Assembly: GCA_947184155.2 (NCBI GenBank)
Contig: CAMXCT020001820.1
Coordinates: 1-64,000, forward strand
From: Cladocopium goreaui
Lineage: Eukaryota; Sar; Dinophyceae; Suessiales; Symbiodiniaceae
Length of the DNA stretch: 64,000 bases
Reading direction: 5' to 3'
The notes under the pieces are model-generated. The model was not told the DNA's origin, did not search any database, and worked only from the letters and a program-made list of their open reading frames with translations. Every line of letters starts with the position of its first letter. Within the stretch, counting starts at the first letter, position 1. A program made the translations under genes and the position numbers. Positions 9,184 through 21,192 of the stretch are shown piece by piece.

Positions 9184-9300
9184 TCCACAACTTCAGATCA
9201 CATCTCCTTCCCCCGATCTAAGAGCAGCTCCTTCGGGGTTTTCAACGCGGATGTCAAAGAGCTTGCACTCCCAGGTGGCCTCCCACAGGATCCTCACTAT
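9184..9300 (-). CDS. Exon-like segment, unknown protein
   Basis: On the minus strand one frame reads RILWEATWECKLFDIRVENP followed by EGAAL, protein-like and open, in a GC-rich island. It lies 3' of the terminal exon at 9517-9665 on the same strand, so it should belong to a different gene. Boundaries are approximate. Confidence 0.4.
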
Positions 9301-9516
9301 GAAAATCACCCACCGGACCCGCCGGAAGCAAAAAAACAGATGGGGCCATACCCATGGCAACCTTCAACAAATGTGGCTCTTGAGCCACAAAGATGGAGAT
9401 GTTTAGATGACATGATGGATCACAACCTATGATGTTCCCATGATATCCTCTTAAATCCACATCATGCTTGGGTTTCTATGGCTATTCTACCCTCATTCAA
9501 CTGCTAGATCGGCTCT

Positions 9517-9665
9517 TCACTCAGCCTTCATGGAGGCGCTGATGGAGCTCTGAGAGGCACAGATGTCGGTGTAAAAGGACATGGTCTTGGCCACATCATC
9601 TGCCGTGAGCAGCTCCTGGAGAGGCGGAAGCAACGGAAGCAACCGACCGCCAAGTTGGGCAGGGG
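9517..9665 (-). CDS. Terminal exon of an unknown gene
   Basis: Begins after CCCCCCAG (acceptor) and runs 149 nt to TGA at 9519-9517. The end reads DDVAKTMSFYTDICASQSS then ISASMKAE and stop. It is probably mostly helical. No family is recognised; upstream exons should lie at higher coordinates. Confidence 0.5.
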
Positions 9666-10837
9666 CTGGGGGGAAGGCACCAACAACGTTCTAGGAATTA
9701 GGATATATATGTCATGGGATATTTGAAAAAGGATCGTTCAAGAAGGGAGAGAATTCTGGACTTAAGCAACAAAGTTCTGGGGGGATATAAAATCCAACCA
9801 TTTTATGCGAATATACTGGGATGAACAGTGGGCATAAATGAATATATATATATATACATAATTATATATTATATATATAATAATGGGAAAGTATGGGAAA
9901 GTATCAACAGCGGACAACCTTTCATCAACATTTCAGCTTCTGGGGGCCAGAAAGGCATTTTTTACCAAGATTTCTTGGTTTTTTCCAAAGGGATATGCAG
10001 AGAACTAGTGGGATATCATGAGAAAGCATGTCAATAATGGGGATCTAATCGGACAAGTAGCCAACAAGAAACCAACAAATCCTCCATTTGAATAGGATGT
10101 TGCATGAAAAGCCATCCATTTTGGGGTACCCCTATTTTAGGAAACCTCCGAACATGAATAAGTCCCAGGTAGAAGGATTTGCTGTAGCGAAATGGAATTT
10201 AGGCAAGCATGAACAGTGGTGATTTTTCACCAACAAAATAGAAGGGAAATTGCTGGAATCAATAGTGATTTGATACCTCAAAATGGATACCAGATGAGTT
10301 TTAGGGATCTGTTGAAATATCAACAGCTGGGCTGGGTGTCTGTCAATTTCGGTCAAACATTGTAGAAGAATGACTGGAAGGACAATCAACCATCTCTTGG
10401 GAATTCTTAGTATTTACATAATCGTATGTAAGTAACCAACAATCTGATACAAGTAGGGGCGTCCCAAGAAAAGGAGGCGTGGCTTTCAAATGATGAAAAC
10501 AACATGGGTTGGTTTTTCAGCAGGCATTTGAGTGGAAACGTGTGTACAACATGATATTACTGGCTTGATGTAAAGTAAATTGCCTAGTTCAAGTCTCCGA
10601 CTGTGGCTGGTTGGTGGTAAGGAAATGCCAACAAATGTAGAATCCAGGAATAGTATGGGAATGTACGGGATAAACATGGGGATCTAGAGGAACATGTTTG
10701 AAATCCGCCCGCACCGAAGGTGCCGAGGCGTTTTTGTGTGCCTGCGTGAACCGTTAGCAATTGCATTATAGCTAATAAGCTTTAGCTTGGGGGGGGTCAT
10801 TTTTGCTCTAGAATCCTATGTTTTTGCATGTTTTTCA

Positions 10838-11010
10838 AAAGGGGGCAAAATTCTTGATCTGGGCCAATATAGGCCAAAAATGGGTCAAGATAGGCCCAAC
10901 ATAGGCCCAACATGAGCCTAAGATAGGCTCACATGGGGCCAACATAGCCTCAATTGGGGCCAACATACTCTCATATGGGGCCAAGATAGGCTCATACGGA
11001 GCTAAAAAGT
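10838..11010. repeat. Degenerate short-word repeat (ATAGGCCCAACATG type)
   Basis: Roughly 18-20 bp words built on ATAGGCC/GGCTCA/GGGGCC recur about eight times. The minus strand is open as an APYEPIL-type repeat, which is probably a by-product of the repeat. Confidence 0.6.
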
Positions 11011-11180
11011 GCCCAATAAGTGCTAAAAAAACGTTCATGTAAGAAAACACAGGGAACAAAAGTCTGTAGCACGACGAACTCCTTAGACTTCCCGAATCCA
11101 TTACACTTGGTGCGGGCGGTTCTCGTCGCGAAGCGACCGTGAATATCCATGCTATGTTCCACATAGCATGCCAAAACATA

Positions 11181-12161
11181 GAGAATCTACATCATGACTA
11201 CCAGTACTCGTCGGTATGACCTGCCATCGCCACCGTCTTTTTCAAGTGATCGTGCTGGGCTGCTCCAGTGAGATGCGATGCTGACACAAAAGATATCTGC
11301 CATATCTGACACCATGGACCATCAAATGATATCGCCCGCAACCCCCTTAGGCGGATAGAAAAGATGAAAGTATCAATATTGTCATGAACATAGGAAACAA
11401 TAGACAACTTGCAGTAATGATGCAATTCAGAAACCTCTGAAAAATCCCTTAAAATCGATCGGTTGCTTGGATTTCACCATGAAAAGGGATGATTTTCATT
11501 GGACATTCACCATATTTCACCATCTCAAAATCCCTTCGCAACTGCTCAGCGGATTTTCAGGTCATTGGTCTCACGGCGTATCTCACGGCGTATCTCACGG
11601 TCGACTCACGTCAGGAGTCCAGGCCGACTGCTGCGGTACAATTGGATCAAGGCCAGAATCATGTAGCCCGCCTGGGTCGCTGCTCCAGGCCCGAGTTTTC
11701 TGGGTGGGGCTTTCTGTTTCCGAATTTTAAGTGGCACCTAGATGGTACCCAAAGTATCCCAAAGTGTAAATCGCTGACATTCTGGCCCGTGAATGGATGT
11801 TGATTCCCCCATTTCCACGTAATTTCATAGGTTTTGACCCATCCCAAAAACGGGAAAACCCGGACGAAAACTTCGTGTTGAGGCTATGAATTCAAAGCTC
11901 AAAATATCTCAAAATGGATAAACATGGGTAGATTTTTGTGTGTCGTCTGGATTTTTTTTCACAAATCACTCCATAAATTGCTTGACAAATTGATTCCACG
12001 GTCCCCCTTTGGCAACTTGAAGGGTAGATGTGCAGGAAACCCTACTCTAAAACCGATGTTCAACCAGGGAAGTCTTTTATTACTGGCCTGTTGAACATGT
12101 TTGATTTCCACAAGTCTATGCTTGTTTCGAACAGAGTTCAATGGATTGAAGAAATCCTGCA
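11181..12161. other. Spacer with no convincing gene
   Basis: Mixed sequence. The only structure seen is three copies of TCTCACGGCGTA-like words near 11570-11610. Confidence 0.4.
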
Positions 12162-12265
12162 TACCCTCTGGTAAACTAACATAACTATGGAAAATCACAA
12201 TTTTTAATGGGAAAACTCACTATAAATGGCCATTTTCAATAGCTATGTTAAATTACCAGAGGGTA
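12162..12265. repeat. Family 1 inverted-repeat element
   Basis: Intact ends TACCCTCTGG and CCAGAGGGTA. The orientation of the inner loop is opposite to that at 9031. Confidence 0.9.
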
Positions 12266-12934
12266 TATTCCCTAGCGAACCAGGCGAGATTTTGTGCCCA
12301 AATTCAAACCAGGTTCTGGGATGAGCATCAAGATGTAAAACAAGAACCATTGGCTCCTGGAAACGACTGGAAGAACTGAGAGTGATTCGCGTGATTCGTG
12401 AGAAAAATCTCACCAAACCAATGATTTAACCGAAAGTTGAAAAATCAAGTGATCCACCAGGGAGCCAATGTGACAAGTATGTCGGAATGTGGCCCTAGAG
12501 ATCGGAATATGTCGGAATGGGGAGATGAACATCCCGCAAAAAAAACACCAACGGTACCAGGGTTTTGACTTATTCTCATCAGCACATACGACAGAGTATA
12601 CACATGCAACAGATTGAACGAGCAGAGCTTGCTGCTCCCAGCAAAAGGACAAGGTGGAGCGACTTGTGCTGCATCCTGATTCTTCCAGGAGGGGACAACA
12701 TACCATGGTGCGGACTACCCTGAGTCTGTCAAACTAAAGACACGCAAAAGCCTTGTGGGTCTCGGAACATCGTCAGTGGCCACCTGACCATCCCAATGGA
12801 TCCGGGAATTGGATAGAATTAGATGGTGGGAAATCTACAGGAAACCTCTATATTTGGGTATAAAGTTTGGGTATACAGACCAATGGTTGTAGATTTTGCC
12901 CCCCAAAGCCCAGCCCAGGAAGTCCAGGTAATGG

Positions 12935-13070
12935 TCTGCAAGCGCCCGATGCTCAGGAAGACGTAGATCAGCGCCCAAACCAGATATCCCGCCCGGCCAC
13001 AGAAGCCCAAGCGTTTCACCACGCAGTACCAAGAGAGGCCATTCAGCACGGTGCACAGCAGAATGTCCAC
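12935..13070 (-). CDS. Exon-like segment of a membrane protein
   Basis: Starts after GTCAAG (acceptor AG at 13072-13071). The frame reads VDILLCTVLNGLSWYCVV then KRLGFCGRAGYLVWALIYVF then LSIGRLQ, giving two hydrophobic segments with a basic turn between them, as in a polytopic membrane protein. A second open frame (LADHYLDFLGWALGGK) overlaps the 3' part, so the end is uncertain. Family unknown. Confidence 0.4.
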
Positions 13071-13080
13071 CTTGACAACT

Positions 13081-13930
13081 TGAGGTGATTTTCGAAGGGA
13101 TTCCCCCTGGATTTCAATACTGTAGGGAAAATCCAGCTGTTTTTTACATCAAAATAGCTGATGCAGCTGCTGATGCAGCTGGATATTCATCCCTCCTATG
13201 GTAAATCATGGAAACCCACCCCCATATTGACCCACAAAATAAAGATGGGCATCAACCGGTCCACAAGCCTCCTCCCTTTGCGTGGAGATTCTGCGGGGTT
13301 GTCAAGCCTACCAACACCAGGGTAGATCCATCTGGTGAACTCTGTGTCAAGATGTTTCAGGTATCTACTGGTGTATGTGTATATATATATATATATGCAT
13401 TCATCCAACATCATCCAACGCCTAACAAGCAGGAATTCTTGCATCGTGCCCCTCTTGCAGTGATTCTACATATTCATGTGCAGATTTCCCAGTCCACAGT
13501 TCCTGATGTGTAGATGTTAGTCTTGAGTAGGCGACCCCCACACCTATACCCAGTGAACGTCCCACAAATGGATAGAATGAATTGCCTTGGCATGTTCATT
13601 TCAGCATTGGCAAATGGAAACAGATTTGCCCAGCACCGACTGACTCATCCCCAAGCCACAAATTTGGATCATTTCTAGTACATGCTAATAGATGTTACAA
13701 CTTAAATTCGAGTTTTGGGTGCCCAAAGCCATCTGCATGTTTCAGCTCTAAGACTTTCCGACAATGATCATTTGGCATCATTTGATTTTAAGGGACGTCT
13801 GCGGGAAACCATGGCGTTTACACCCAAATATACAGGTGGTCTTGTATATTTTCCCATCATCCAATTCCATCTTCGACAAGGTACCACTGTGAAGAGGATG
13901 TCCTCAAAGACAGTCCCCAACTTCAGCCTT
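13081..13930. other. Spacer or intron, no convincing exon
   Basis: Contains a TA run at 13379-13397 and mixed sequence. Open frames here lack protein-like composition. Confidence 0.4.
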
Positions 13931-14676
13931 CATTGCCAACAAAAGCCATGACTGCCTATCTCACCCAAATGCATGCGCGTACACATGTGTGTATTGAGAT
14001 ATGCATATATCATATATACATACAATACATATACAATCATATATACACGTACAATGTTTTTAACATATATATTTTTCTTAATAAATATCATATATATATA
14101 TATACACCACCAGGACAAAAGTTGTTCCTCTTGACTAGCTGCTGCAACCCTCTCCCCTTGGACTCCTGACAGGTCTCATGTGAATCACATGGCGGATCGC
14201 GGATCAGCTGGTTTGCTTTTAAAAGAACTAATTTATTCCGACTTGAAATACGATCCGCCACGTGGGCCACGCGAAATGAGGATAATTGATCCGCGGCTGA
14301 AGATCATGATGTTTATAAGACGCTAAACGGGAAAAAACTTTCTTCCTCCTGATGTATATATATATATACATATATAATATCATTATCCATTATATTATAT
14401 ATACAATATATTGCATAATGCTATATTTTTCATTTTGTTTGGGGAAGATCCATTAACAAAGAAGCTATGTTGATTTGGACATAGAGCCTGGACAGCTCCC
14501 ATAGGGCACGGCCCAACCAAAGGACCAAAGAGGTCAAGACCAAACTCCAAACCTCGGGCGTTGGTCCAAGATCAACGGACCGCCAAAAAGGGGATACGAA
14601 AAAAAGGCCATGGTTCGTTACTCGGGATGAATCATGATGAATCAATAGAAACTAGAGATATCATAAGATATATGAC

Positions 14677-14762
14677 TGTTTGATACTATTTGATACTATT
14701 TGATACTATGTGATACTGTTTGATACTATGTGATACTGTTTGATACTGTTTGATACTGTTTG
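14677..14762. repeat. 11-bp tandem repeat (TTTGATACTAT/TGTTTGATACT)
   Basis: Eight near-identical units of TGATACT(A/G)TTT form a head-to-tail array. Confidence 0.85.
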
Positions 14763-14796
14763 GAGCGTCGTTGTTCCATCTGTGTGCTTGTCGAGA

Positions 14797-14875
14797 GGAA
14801 TGATGATGATGATGATGATGATGACGACGAGGACGACGACGATGATGACGAGGATGACGATGATGACGATGACTA
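14797..14875. repeat. GATGAT/GACGAC trinucleotide run
   Basis: Imperfect (GATGAC)n directly upstream of the exon-like segment at 14881. Confidence 0.85.
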
Positions 14876-14880
14876 GACTT

Positions 14881-15060
14881 CACCATGAAACGTGTTGGGC
14901 TCGTCGATTCATCAATGTGATGGATTTGGGTGGGCTTGGGAGTCGCCTGGTTTGGGGTTCCCCCCAGGTGGTAGAAGACTTGGCTGAGAACTTCCCACCA
15001 GTCAGCTGTAGCTTCAATGTCGTGTGGATCGACCTACTACTTGGGGGCCTCCGCTTCTAG
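14881..15060 (+). CDS. Exon-like segment with stop, unknown protein
   Basis: The plus frame reads MDLGGLGSRLVWGSPQVVED, then LAENFPPVSCSFNVVWIDLL, then LGGLRF and TAG at 15058-15060. The composition is protein-like and the minus strand is closed. It could be a 3' terminal exon. The 5' edge is uncertain because the frame continues into the trinucleotide run. Confidence 0.4.
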   Translation, partial: HHETCWARRFINVMDLGGLGSRLVWGSPQVVEDLAENFPPVSCSFNVVWIDLLLGGLRF

Positions 15061-15169
15061 GGACATGCATCTGTCACAAAATTCTGCCAACTGTGATACA
15101 GTACTAATATGTACTAATCATGATCATCATGACGAACGTTTCCTTAAAAGCAAAAAGAATCAGGTCGCC

Positions 15170-15310
15170 ATGATTGCCCGATTCCCCATGTCATCAACCC
15201 CACTCGCTTTCCCTTTCTGTCGTAAACAAAAATCCTCGGCATCACGTCCCCAAAGAAAGGGACAGGAGACATAGATGACATTCCATCGCTCATAGGCCTC
15301 CGACCTCGGT
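15170..15310 (-). CDS. Exon-like segment, unknown protein
   Basis: The minus frame reads SEAYERWNVIYVSCPFLWGR, DAEDFCLRQKGKAS, then GVDDMGNRAI. It is GC-rich and well composed. Exact splice sites were not assigned. Confidence 0.45.
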
Positions 15311-15710
15311 CCATTGAAACAACTGGGGGGTTCCATAGTCAGGGGCCCCAATAGCTGGATGGTTTGTTTCATGGATCCATCTATAATTGATTGGAAAAAT
15401 TGGCTGATTTGGTATTACCCCCCAATTTTAGGAAACACCCATAAACTATGGAAAAAGAGTGGAGATATCCACGAAAGATCCCGGTCAAGGCACGAATCAC
15501 AAAGTCTAGGCACCATTAGGCACCATTTTCCAACCAAAACTAGGCATCTGGGCATGTTCTATGGGCCTTCTCTGCAAACAAAGAGCCAGTCGCTTTGAGA
15601 TTGCTCACCTCAGCCAGGCTCAAGATGGCTCAAGCTCCCGAGATTCCGTCCTGAAACCATCAAAAATCAAAAATGATGTTTTTTTTAATGATGTTTAATG
15701 ATGTTTAATT

Positions 15711-15815
15711 TACCATTTGGTTATTTAACATAGCCATGGAAAATCACCATTTTTAATAGGTAAACCATCTATAAATGGGCCATTTTCCATGGCTATGTTA
15801 AATAACCAGAGGGTA
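15711..15815. repeat. Family 1 inverted-repeat element, CCATGG variant
   Basis: Left end TACCATTTGG, right end CCAGAGGGTA. The inner arms are CATAGCCATGG and CCATGGCTATG: both arms differ from the common type in matching ways. Confidence 0.85.
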
Positions 15816-16650
15816 ACATAATTTAACCATCCACCAAACGGGGGGATCAAAAAAGGGATATGTTTAATTTATTTTAATTTTCAGACAATATGTCAGACTG
15901 TCAGCATCAACTTTGGGGGGTATGTTCCCCAAATTTTTCGCAATGTCGAGGTCAAACAGACACCCCAAACAGATTTGGGAGCGGCACCTCGGCGAGGCCA
16001 GGGCCTATCAAACTCGAGGATCCAAGTCCCCGCAATCTGAAGTCCCCCAACCATAAACATCATTAAACATCCATCTAGACAAATGATGCCATAATTGACT
16101 AACCATACTAACCTGTTTTATAGATCTTTGGAGAGTTACCTCTATCTTCACCATCATTCCAGTGCTTTTTGAAAATCGGCATTTTTCATCTGCGGCTGGT
16201 GGCATTTGAACATCTTCCTGTCGATCCGTGGCCGAATCAAAAGCCGCAAGAAGTCACGCACCATGGCGCCCGGCGGCAAGGCGACCGTAAGGCGGGCGGC
16301 TTCACAGCTCTGAAGTATCCCAGTGGTCCACTTACCGTTTGTGGTCAAGCATGGGCACCATTGGGCACCCATATCACTGGCAATCTACTGTCGTCGCAAA
16401 GGGGGGGTTGTTGCGGGATAGTCTCGGTATAGCCTAGTTCCCAACTGGTTCCCACGTTCATTTTCCGTCCTGTAGCTCCTTTCACCAGCCTCATGCCATC
16501 ACAGCTCTTGCACGATGGAGCCGCAACAGCTGTTGAAAGAATCGGTGCTAGGAGCACTTCCATCCTTAGGTGACTTTTCCCTTCATGATTTTTTTTGAAT
16601 CTAATCTACCCAACTTTTGAAATCACTTTGGATTGCCCCTGATAGCCCAC

Positions 16651-16786
16651 CAGTGGAATCCCACTGATCTCCATCGCCCGTTTCAGGGGGTCCTTCAGGC
16701 TGGGGCTGATCTCAGCATCTCGGGTGCGTTCCGCGGCCTTGTTCCAGTCCGGAAAGAGCTGCTCCATGACTTCGTAACGCACAGCA
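16651..16786 (-). CDS. Internal exon, unknown protein
   Basis: Acceptor CTTTCCAG lies just before and donor GTGGGC just after. The 136 nt hold 45 codons after one carried base. It reads AVRYEVMEQLFPDWNKAAER, TRDAEISPSLKDPLKRAMEI, SGIPL: charged, helical and protein-like. Confidence 0.55.
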
Positions 16787-18524
16787 CTGGAAAGCTCCCT
16801 GTGTCACTTGCGGGTGATTGGAAGGGGTGCCATTGGCACCCAAGCTGAGCGAAAAAGGGCGATTTTTGTTGGGGGTCAAGATGTTTTTTTTTTTTGAATC
16901 ATGGTGTTTTAAGAGCGAAATTGGAATCAATAGGAATCATCTGGTCCCGGAAAATTGTCAGGAATGGAAAAGGATGGAAAGAATGTGAAAGAATCATTGA
17001 GACCACCATGAGACCACCATCCTGTGGCGTTCTCCAAGGTATCGTATCCATGGTTGCTTGATGATCCCTAAAACCAGCCGGAAGTAGGCCATAGCCCCAA
17101 TACTTCACGAGAGGCCGCTGAATCCACGGTTATTTTTGGGTACCCAATCCTCAACACAAATTCTTATTGGCTCCAATCGTCTGACTTTCACCCGTCTCCA
17201 ACTCCTCCACTTCAAACCCGGCGCCAGCCACTTCACCCCGTGGCCTGTTAGCATTCGATTCCAGAAGCAACGCAGAATACACCAGCAGCCTAGGGCTATG
17301 GCCGCTGCTCGGGACACGATGGCGGGCAGGAACCGTGGCATGGGTGAGGCCATAATCTCAGCAGCTATATAAGCGTGCCGATACCAAAACACACAACGGA
17401 TACCAAAACACACAACGGATGACAACGTGGATTCTAGAAGGTATTCAGGTGTGGCCCATCTGATTTCCTTTGCATACCTGCACGTACACAGGATGCCACT
17501 TCAAATGGATTTCCTGCCCAAGGGCTGGTGGTCAGGTGGGTATACAACTTGCCAACCTCTCCTATCAATTTGCGGGAATGACTTCCTCAAAATTAAAGCC
17601 ATGGCCATGGGTCAAAAGCCTTTGCCTCTCATTAACATTCCAGAAAATCAACAGAGTAGTCTTGCTTTAAGATCTTCACCTACCGACCCATTTTGAGACA
17701 TAGTGATTTCAATGAGCCTATCCGCATATTGTCAGTATTGTCAGTCCACCATTTCCCCCCGATGCTTCCCATACTGCAGCGGAGGCACAAAAGAACCCAC
17801 CAATATATCCGAATCCATCTCAGGCGCAAGTTGCTATCCCGCAGGGTCGGAGAGTTCTCAGGTGGGAGCGCTGATTTCAAGCAGTACCTGGCAGCTGCTT
17901 GGGACATCCTGCCCTGCTTGATGATCCTTTAAATAATCCGGGGATGACAAGCCATAACATTTTGGGCATTTTGGGCTCCCTTTTTCAGACAAACCCACTT
18001 TAGATCACAACTGCGCCGTTGATTTGGGGGGGTCTTCACCATCCTTCAGTCCTTCACTCCTGGGTCCTCCACCGAAAAAAAAAAAACTGCGCACGGAGAG
18101 AATCCAGCCCAGAAGCTCCCTTCCTCTAGCTCTGTCCTGGGCCCAAAAAATGGCGGATGAGGACTCAAGAGTTCCAACAAGCCAATGGGTTGAATGAACC
18201 CAAAAAAAATAGATGGTTTAAGAGTAAAAGACCAAAATGTGGGTCTATTGGCCCCCATGTTTACCCATCCTCAAATCTTTGAAAATTGGTTCTCAGTTTC
18301 TTACCGGTAGTTTTAATCCCATCAATACGCCGCAAGCCAATTGGGATTGATTGAGAACCTCATCCCTAGGCTGCGAAAAAAAAAGATCTTTGAAACCACC
18401 AAGCATGTCTGGTTTTGGCTTCTAGGGTCTCCAAAAGCGTGGTCAAAGCGTGTCAAAACCGTCTCAACCTGCCTTGCTGAAACTGGTATGAACAGGTCTG
18501 GCTTTGGATGGGATGTCTACTGTA

Positions 18525-18690
18525 AATCTTCGGTGGCATCAAGTTCGCCGGTGCGCCACCAGGCTCCCGAGTTCTGGCCAAAGTGACATCCAAAGTAGCC
18601 TTCTGTCATGGAAGGATCCAGGATATACCTCGGGAAGATACGAGCTGATTGGGCACACTGGAAACCAGGTTGATTCATCATATTCATCTC
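18525..18690 (-). CDS. Exon-like segment, unknown protein
   Basis: The minus frame reads NQPGFQCAQSARIFPRYILD, PSMTEGYFGCHFGQNSGAWW, RTGELDATEDL. Tryptophan, Cys and Gly use is strongly protein-like. No family is recognised; boundaries are approximate. Confidence 0.5.
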
Positions 18691-18914
18691 GAATTTGCGT
18701 ATCGGAATCCAAAGTTCGGACGAGGCGGGAGAGAGAGGGAGCAAGTTCTCAACGAAGAAAAGCTTGGTTAGAGAACTGGATGAAATCGGAGGACCACCAA
18801 GAACGGTTTTACATTAAATCGGCCATTTGGGCCCGAGAAACTTTGAAAAAGCGACCGAGCCACCGATCCCTCTCTTCAAACATCCCAATACTGATCATCT
18901 CCCAGTATAGTTAC

Positions 18915-19105
18915 GGACCTACACTTAGAACACAAACTGTTTAAAAAAAAAAAACATACGCTTAGAACGCCTTTCCCCTGCCTGCAAAATTTACCCTAAG
19001 TGTTCTAAGTGCACACTTAGAACATGTTCTAAGTGTGCACTTAGAGCCGCTTCAGAAACGTGTTAGAACACATCTTATATTTCCAACATGTGTTCTAAGT
19101 GTATG
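18915..19105. repeat. Island of ACACTTAGAACA words in both orientations
   Basis: ACACTTAGAACA, TGTTCTAAGTGT and close variants occur about eight times here and again near 19408-19485. The words are palindromic to each other and irregularly spaced. Confidence 0.7.
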
Positions 19106-19135
19106 TCCGTCCATGTAAAGTTGTCATACAATACA

Positions 19136-19345
19136 ATTGTAAGACATATATATACAACATTGTATTATAATGCAATATAAAATAATATGATATGATATAA
19201 TATATTATAATATAATAGAATAGAATAGAATATAATAGAGAATAGAATGGAATATAATATAATATAATACAATACAATATAATATAATATAATATAATAT
19301 GATATGATATGATATAATATAATATAATATAATATGATATGTATA
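19136..19345. repeat. AT-rich ATAAT/AGAAT low-complexity array
   Basis: Imperfect TATAATA, AGAATAGA and GATATGAT words fill the interval. Tyrosine/isoleucine-rich open frames on the minus strand are by-products. Confidence 0.85.
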
Positions 19346-19836
19346 TATAGCGACAATATTGCAAACAATTCTACCCCAAAACGCCATATGTCTATGTTTT
19401 TGGTGGGTGTTCTAAGTGTATACTTAGAACATATTCCCCTGCTGATTTTTTGATTTTTGTTTTCCAAATCGTGTTCTAAGTGTATGTCTTCAACTATAGA
19501 TCTATTGACAAATGGATTTCTGCCGCTTGCTGCAGCCGTGGTGCTTCTCAAACCACCGGATTTTTCTCCCACCGCGGTAGAGTTGAGCCAGCGTGTTTTT
19601 TCCAATCCAGCGGCAGTGGATGGCAGTGGCATAGTTTGGTCTCCACCAAGAGACTACGTACAGTTATCACCCAGGCATCTGATCGTCTTTGACAAGCATC
19701 TATTCAGATGATGATCCCATATTTGTTTTCAAACAAATAGGAGTATTTACCACCCTTGCCAAGGAAAACTTTTTCAAGCAGCTCAAGCTCATCATTTTCA
19801 AGACCACACCCGTGTTTGATGTAATTTCATAACCAC

Positions 19837-19921
19837 CGGGCCACGTCCCATTCAGCACCTGCTTCATGCGCTGATGAGCCTCGATCATGGCGTGCTGCGC
19901 CGGGAGAGCCTCTCCCTTTTC
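19837..19921 (-). CDS. Internal exon, unknown protein
   Basis: Acceptor CGACTCCAG, donor GTGGTT; 85 nt, 28 codons plus one base. It reads EKGEALPAQHAMIEAHQRMK then QVLNGTWP, a likely amphipathic helix. Confidence 0.55.
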
Positions 19922-20084
19922 CTGGAGTCGATGCGATCAGCAACTGGGAGACATGCACCTGCACATACGTTTGCATGTACATTAGAAAATATAATGTACA
20001 TACGCATGCATATACATGCTACTATTATCATTATTATTGTTATTATTATAGGCATCTACTATCGACACACACTAATTTGTATAT

Positions 20085-20180
20085 AGCATCTGGTAATTTA
20101 ACAGTTCGCCATGGAAAATCCCAACCATAAATGGAGGTTTCTAGCTGGGAAAATCATCTATTTCTATGGGCCATTTTCCA
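20085..20180. repeat. Degraded family 1 element
   Basis: A left-end-like ATCTGGTAATTTAACAG is followed by the CCATGGAAAATC inner arm. The right end has been lost into AT-rich sequence. Confidence 0.4.
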
Positions 20181-20399
20181 TATATATACATATATATATG
20201 GTAAATATAATTATCTATAAATGGGCTATTTTCCATTTAAATGGTTGTATATATATATTTATTTATTTACATATATGTGGTATAGAGGTACAGCTACACA
20301 CTCTCCCAAGTGGGTCACCTGCAGTGCCTGAGCCTTCTTGGCCAAGGCCTAAGAGTGCCGAATGGCAGCAATGGGCGCCAAATGGGATATGGATAGATT

Positions 20400-20885
20400 A
20401 CATCTATTTCACTTGTATCATATATATGTATGATATATATATATATATACATATCATATATATATATATGTGTGATATATAGATATCTAAATCATATATA
20501 TATATGATATATATATATATATTGATTTAATATATATATATATTATATATATATGTATATATTTATATGATTTATATATATGTGATATATATATATGTGA
20601 TATATATATATGATAAAATATATATATGGTACGATATATATATATGTGTATATATATACGACATATATATTAAATCATATATAGATCAAATATGTATATA
20701 TATATGATACATATATATATATATCATATATATATATGATATATATATATATATGATATATATATATGTATATGATATATATATATATGAGATATCTATA
20801 TATATATATGATATATCTATATTATATATATATATGATATATCATATATATGTGTGTGTGATATATATTTATGTGTGATATATGT
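20400..20885. repeat. AT microsatellite (ATATATGATATATAT type)
   Basis: Almost pure TA/TGATA alternation over about 480 bp. Confidence 0.95.
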
Positions 20886-21042
20886 AAATACATTTATATA
20901 TTATGCATTTTTGCATGTATGTATGTATGCATGCATGTATGTATATAGATTGATTAGATCTGTTTCTGCAATTATGTTGTATATTTATAGAATATTTATA
21001 TATATATATTCATAAATCACAATGTGTTTTGAATATATAATA

Positions 21043-21172
21043 TCCGCCGACCCCGGCAGACGCAAGGGGGAGTGCGTAAGGGAAAAAGAGTTTATGACAC
21101 AGCTGCCAGGAAAGAATAATAATAATTCGCTGACCCCGGCCGATGCAAGGGGGAGCGCGTAAGGGAAGAAGA
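21043..21172. repeat. Direct repeat, about 84-bp spacing
   Basis: GACCCCGGCAGACGCAAGGG at about 21050 and its near copy at about 21133 share the following GTAAGGGAA(A/G)AAGAG. Confidence 0.7.
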
Positions 21173-21192
21173 GGTGTTGCACTGCTACTTTT

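Noticed and set aside
15602..15640. Possible spliced-leader relic (GGCTCAAG twice)
   Set aside because: Only the 3' GGCTCAAG words fit; the rest of the dinoflagellate spliced leader (CCGTAGCCATTTT part) is missing.
16150..16570. Minus exons such as LTVALPPGAMVRDFLRLLIR and a signal-peptide-like MEVLLAPILSTAVAA
   Set aside because: Plausible but without clear splice sites, and competing frames are open; not strong enough to list.
17150..17930. Possible exons (PMPRFLPAIVSRAAAIALGC; MSQAAARYCLKSALPPENSP)
   Set aside because: Plus-strand frames are equally open and no convincing acceptor or donor pairs were found.
19095..19364. Tyr/Ile-rich minus-strand frames
   Set aside because: By-product of AT low complexity.
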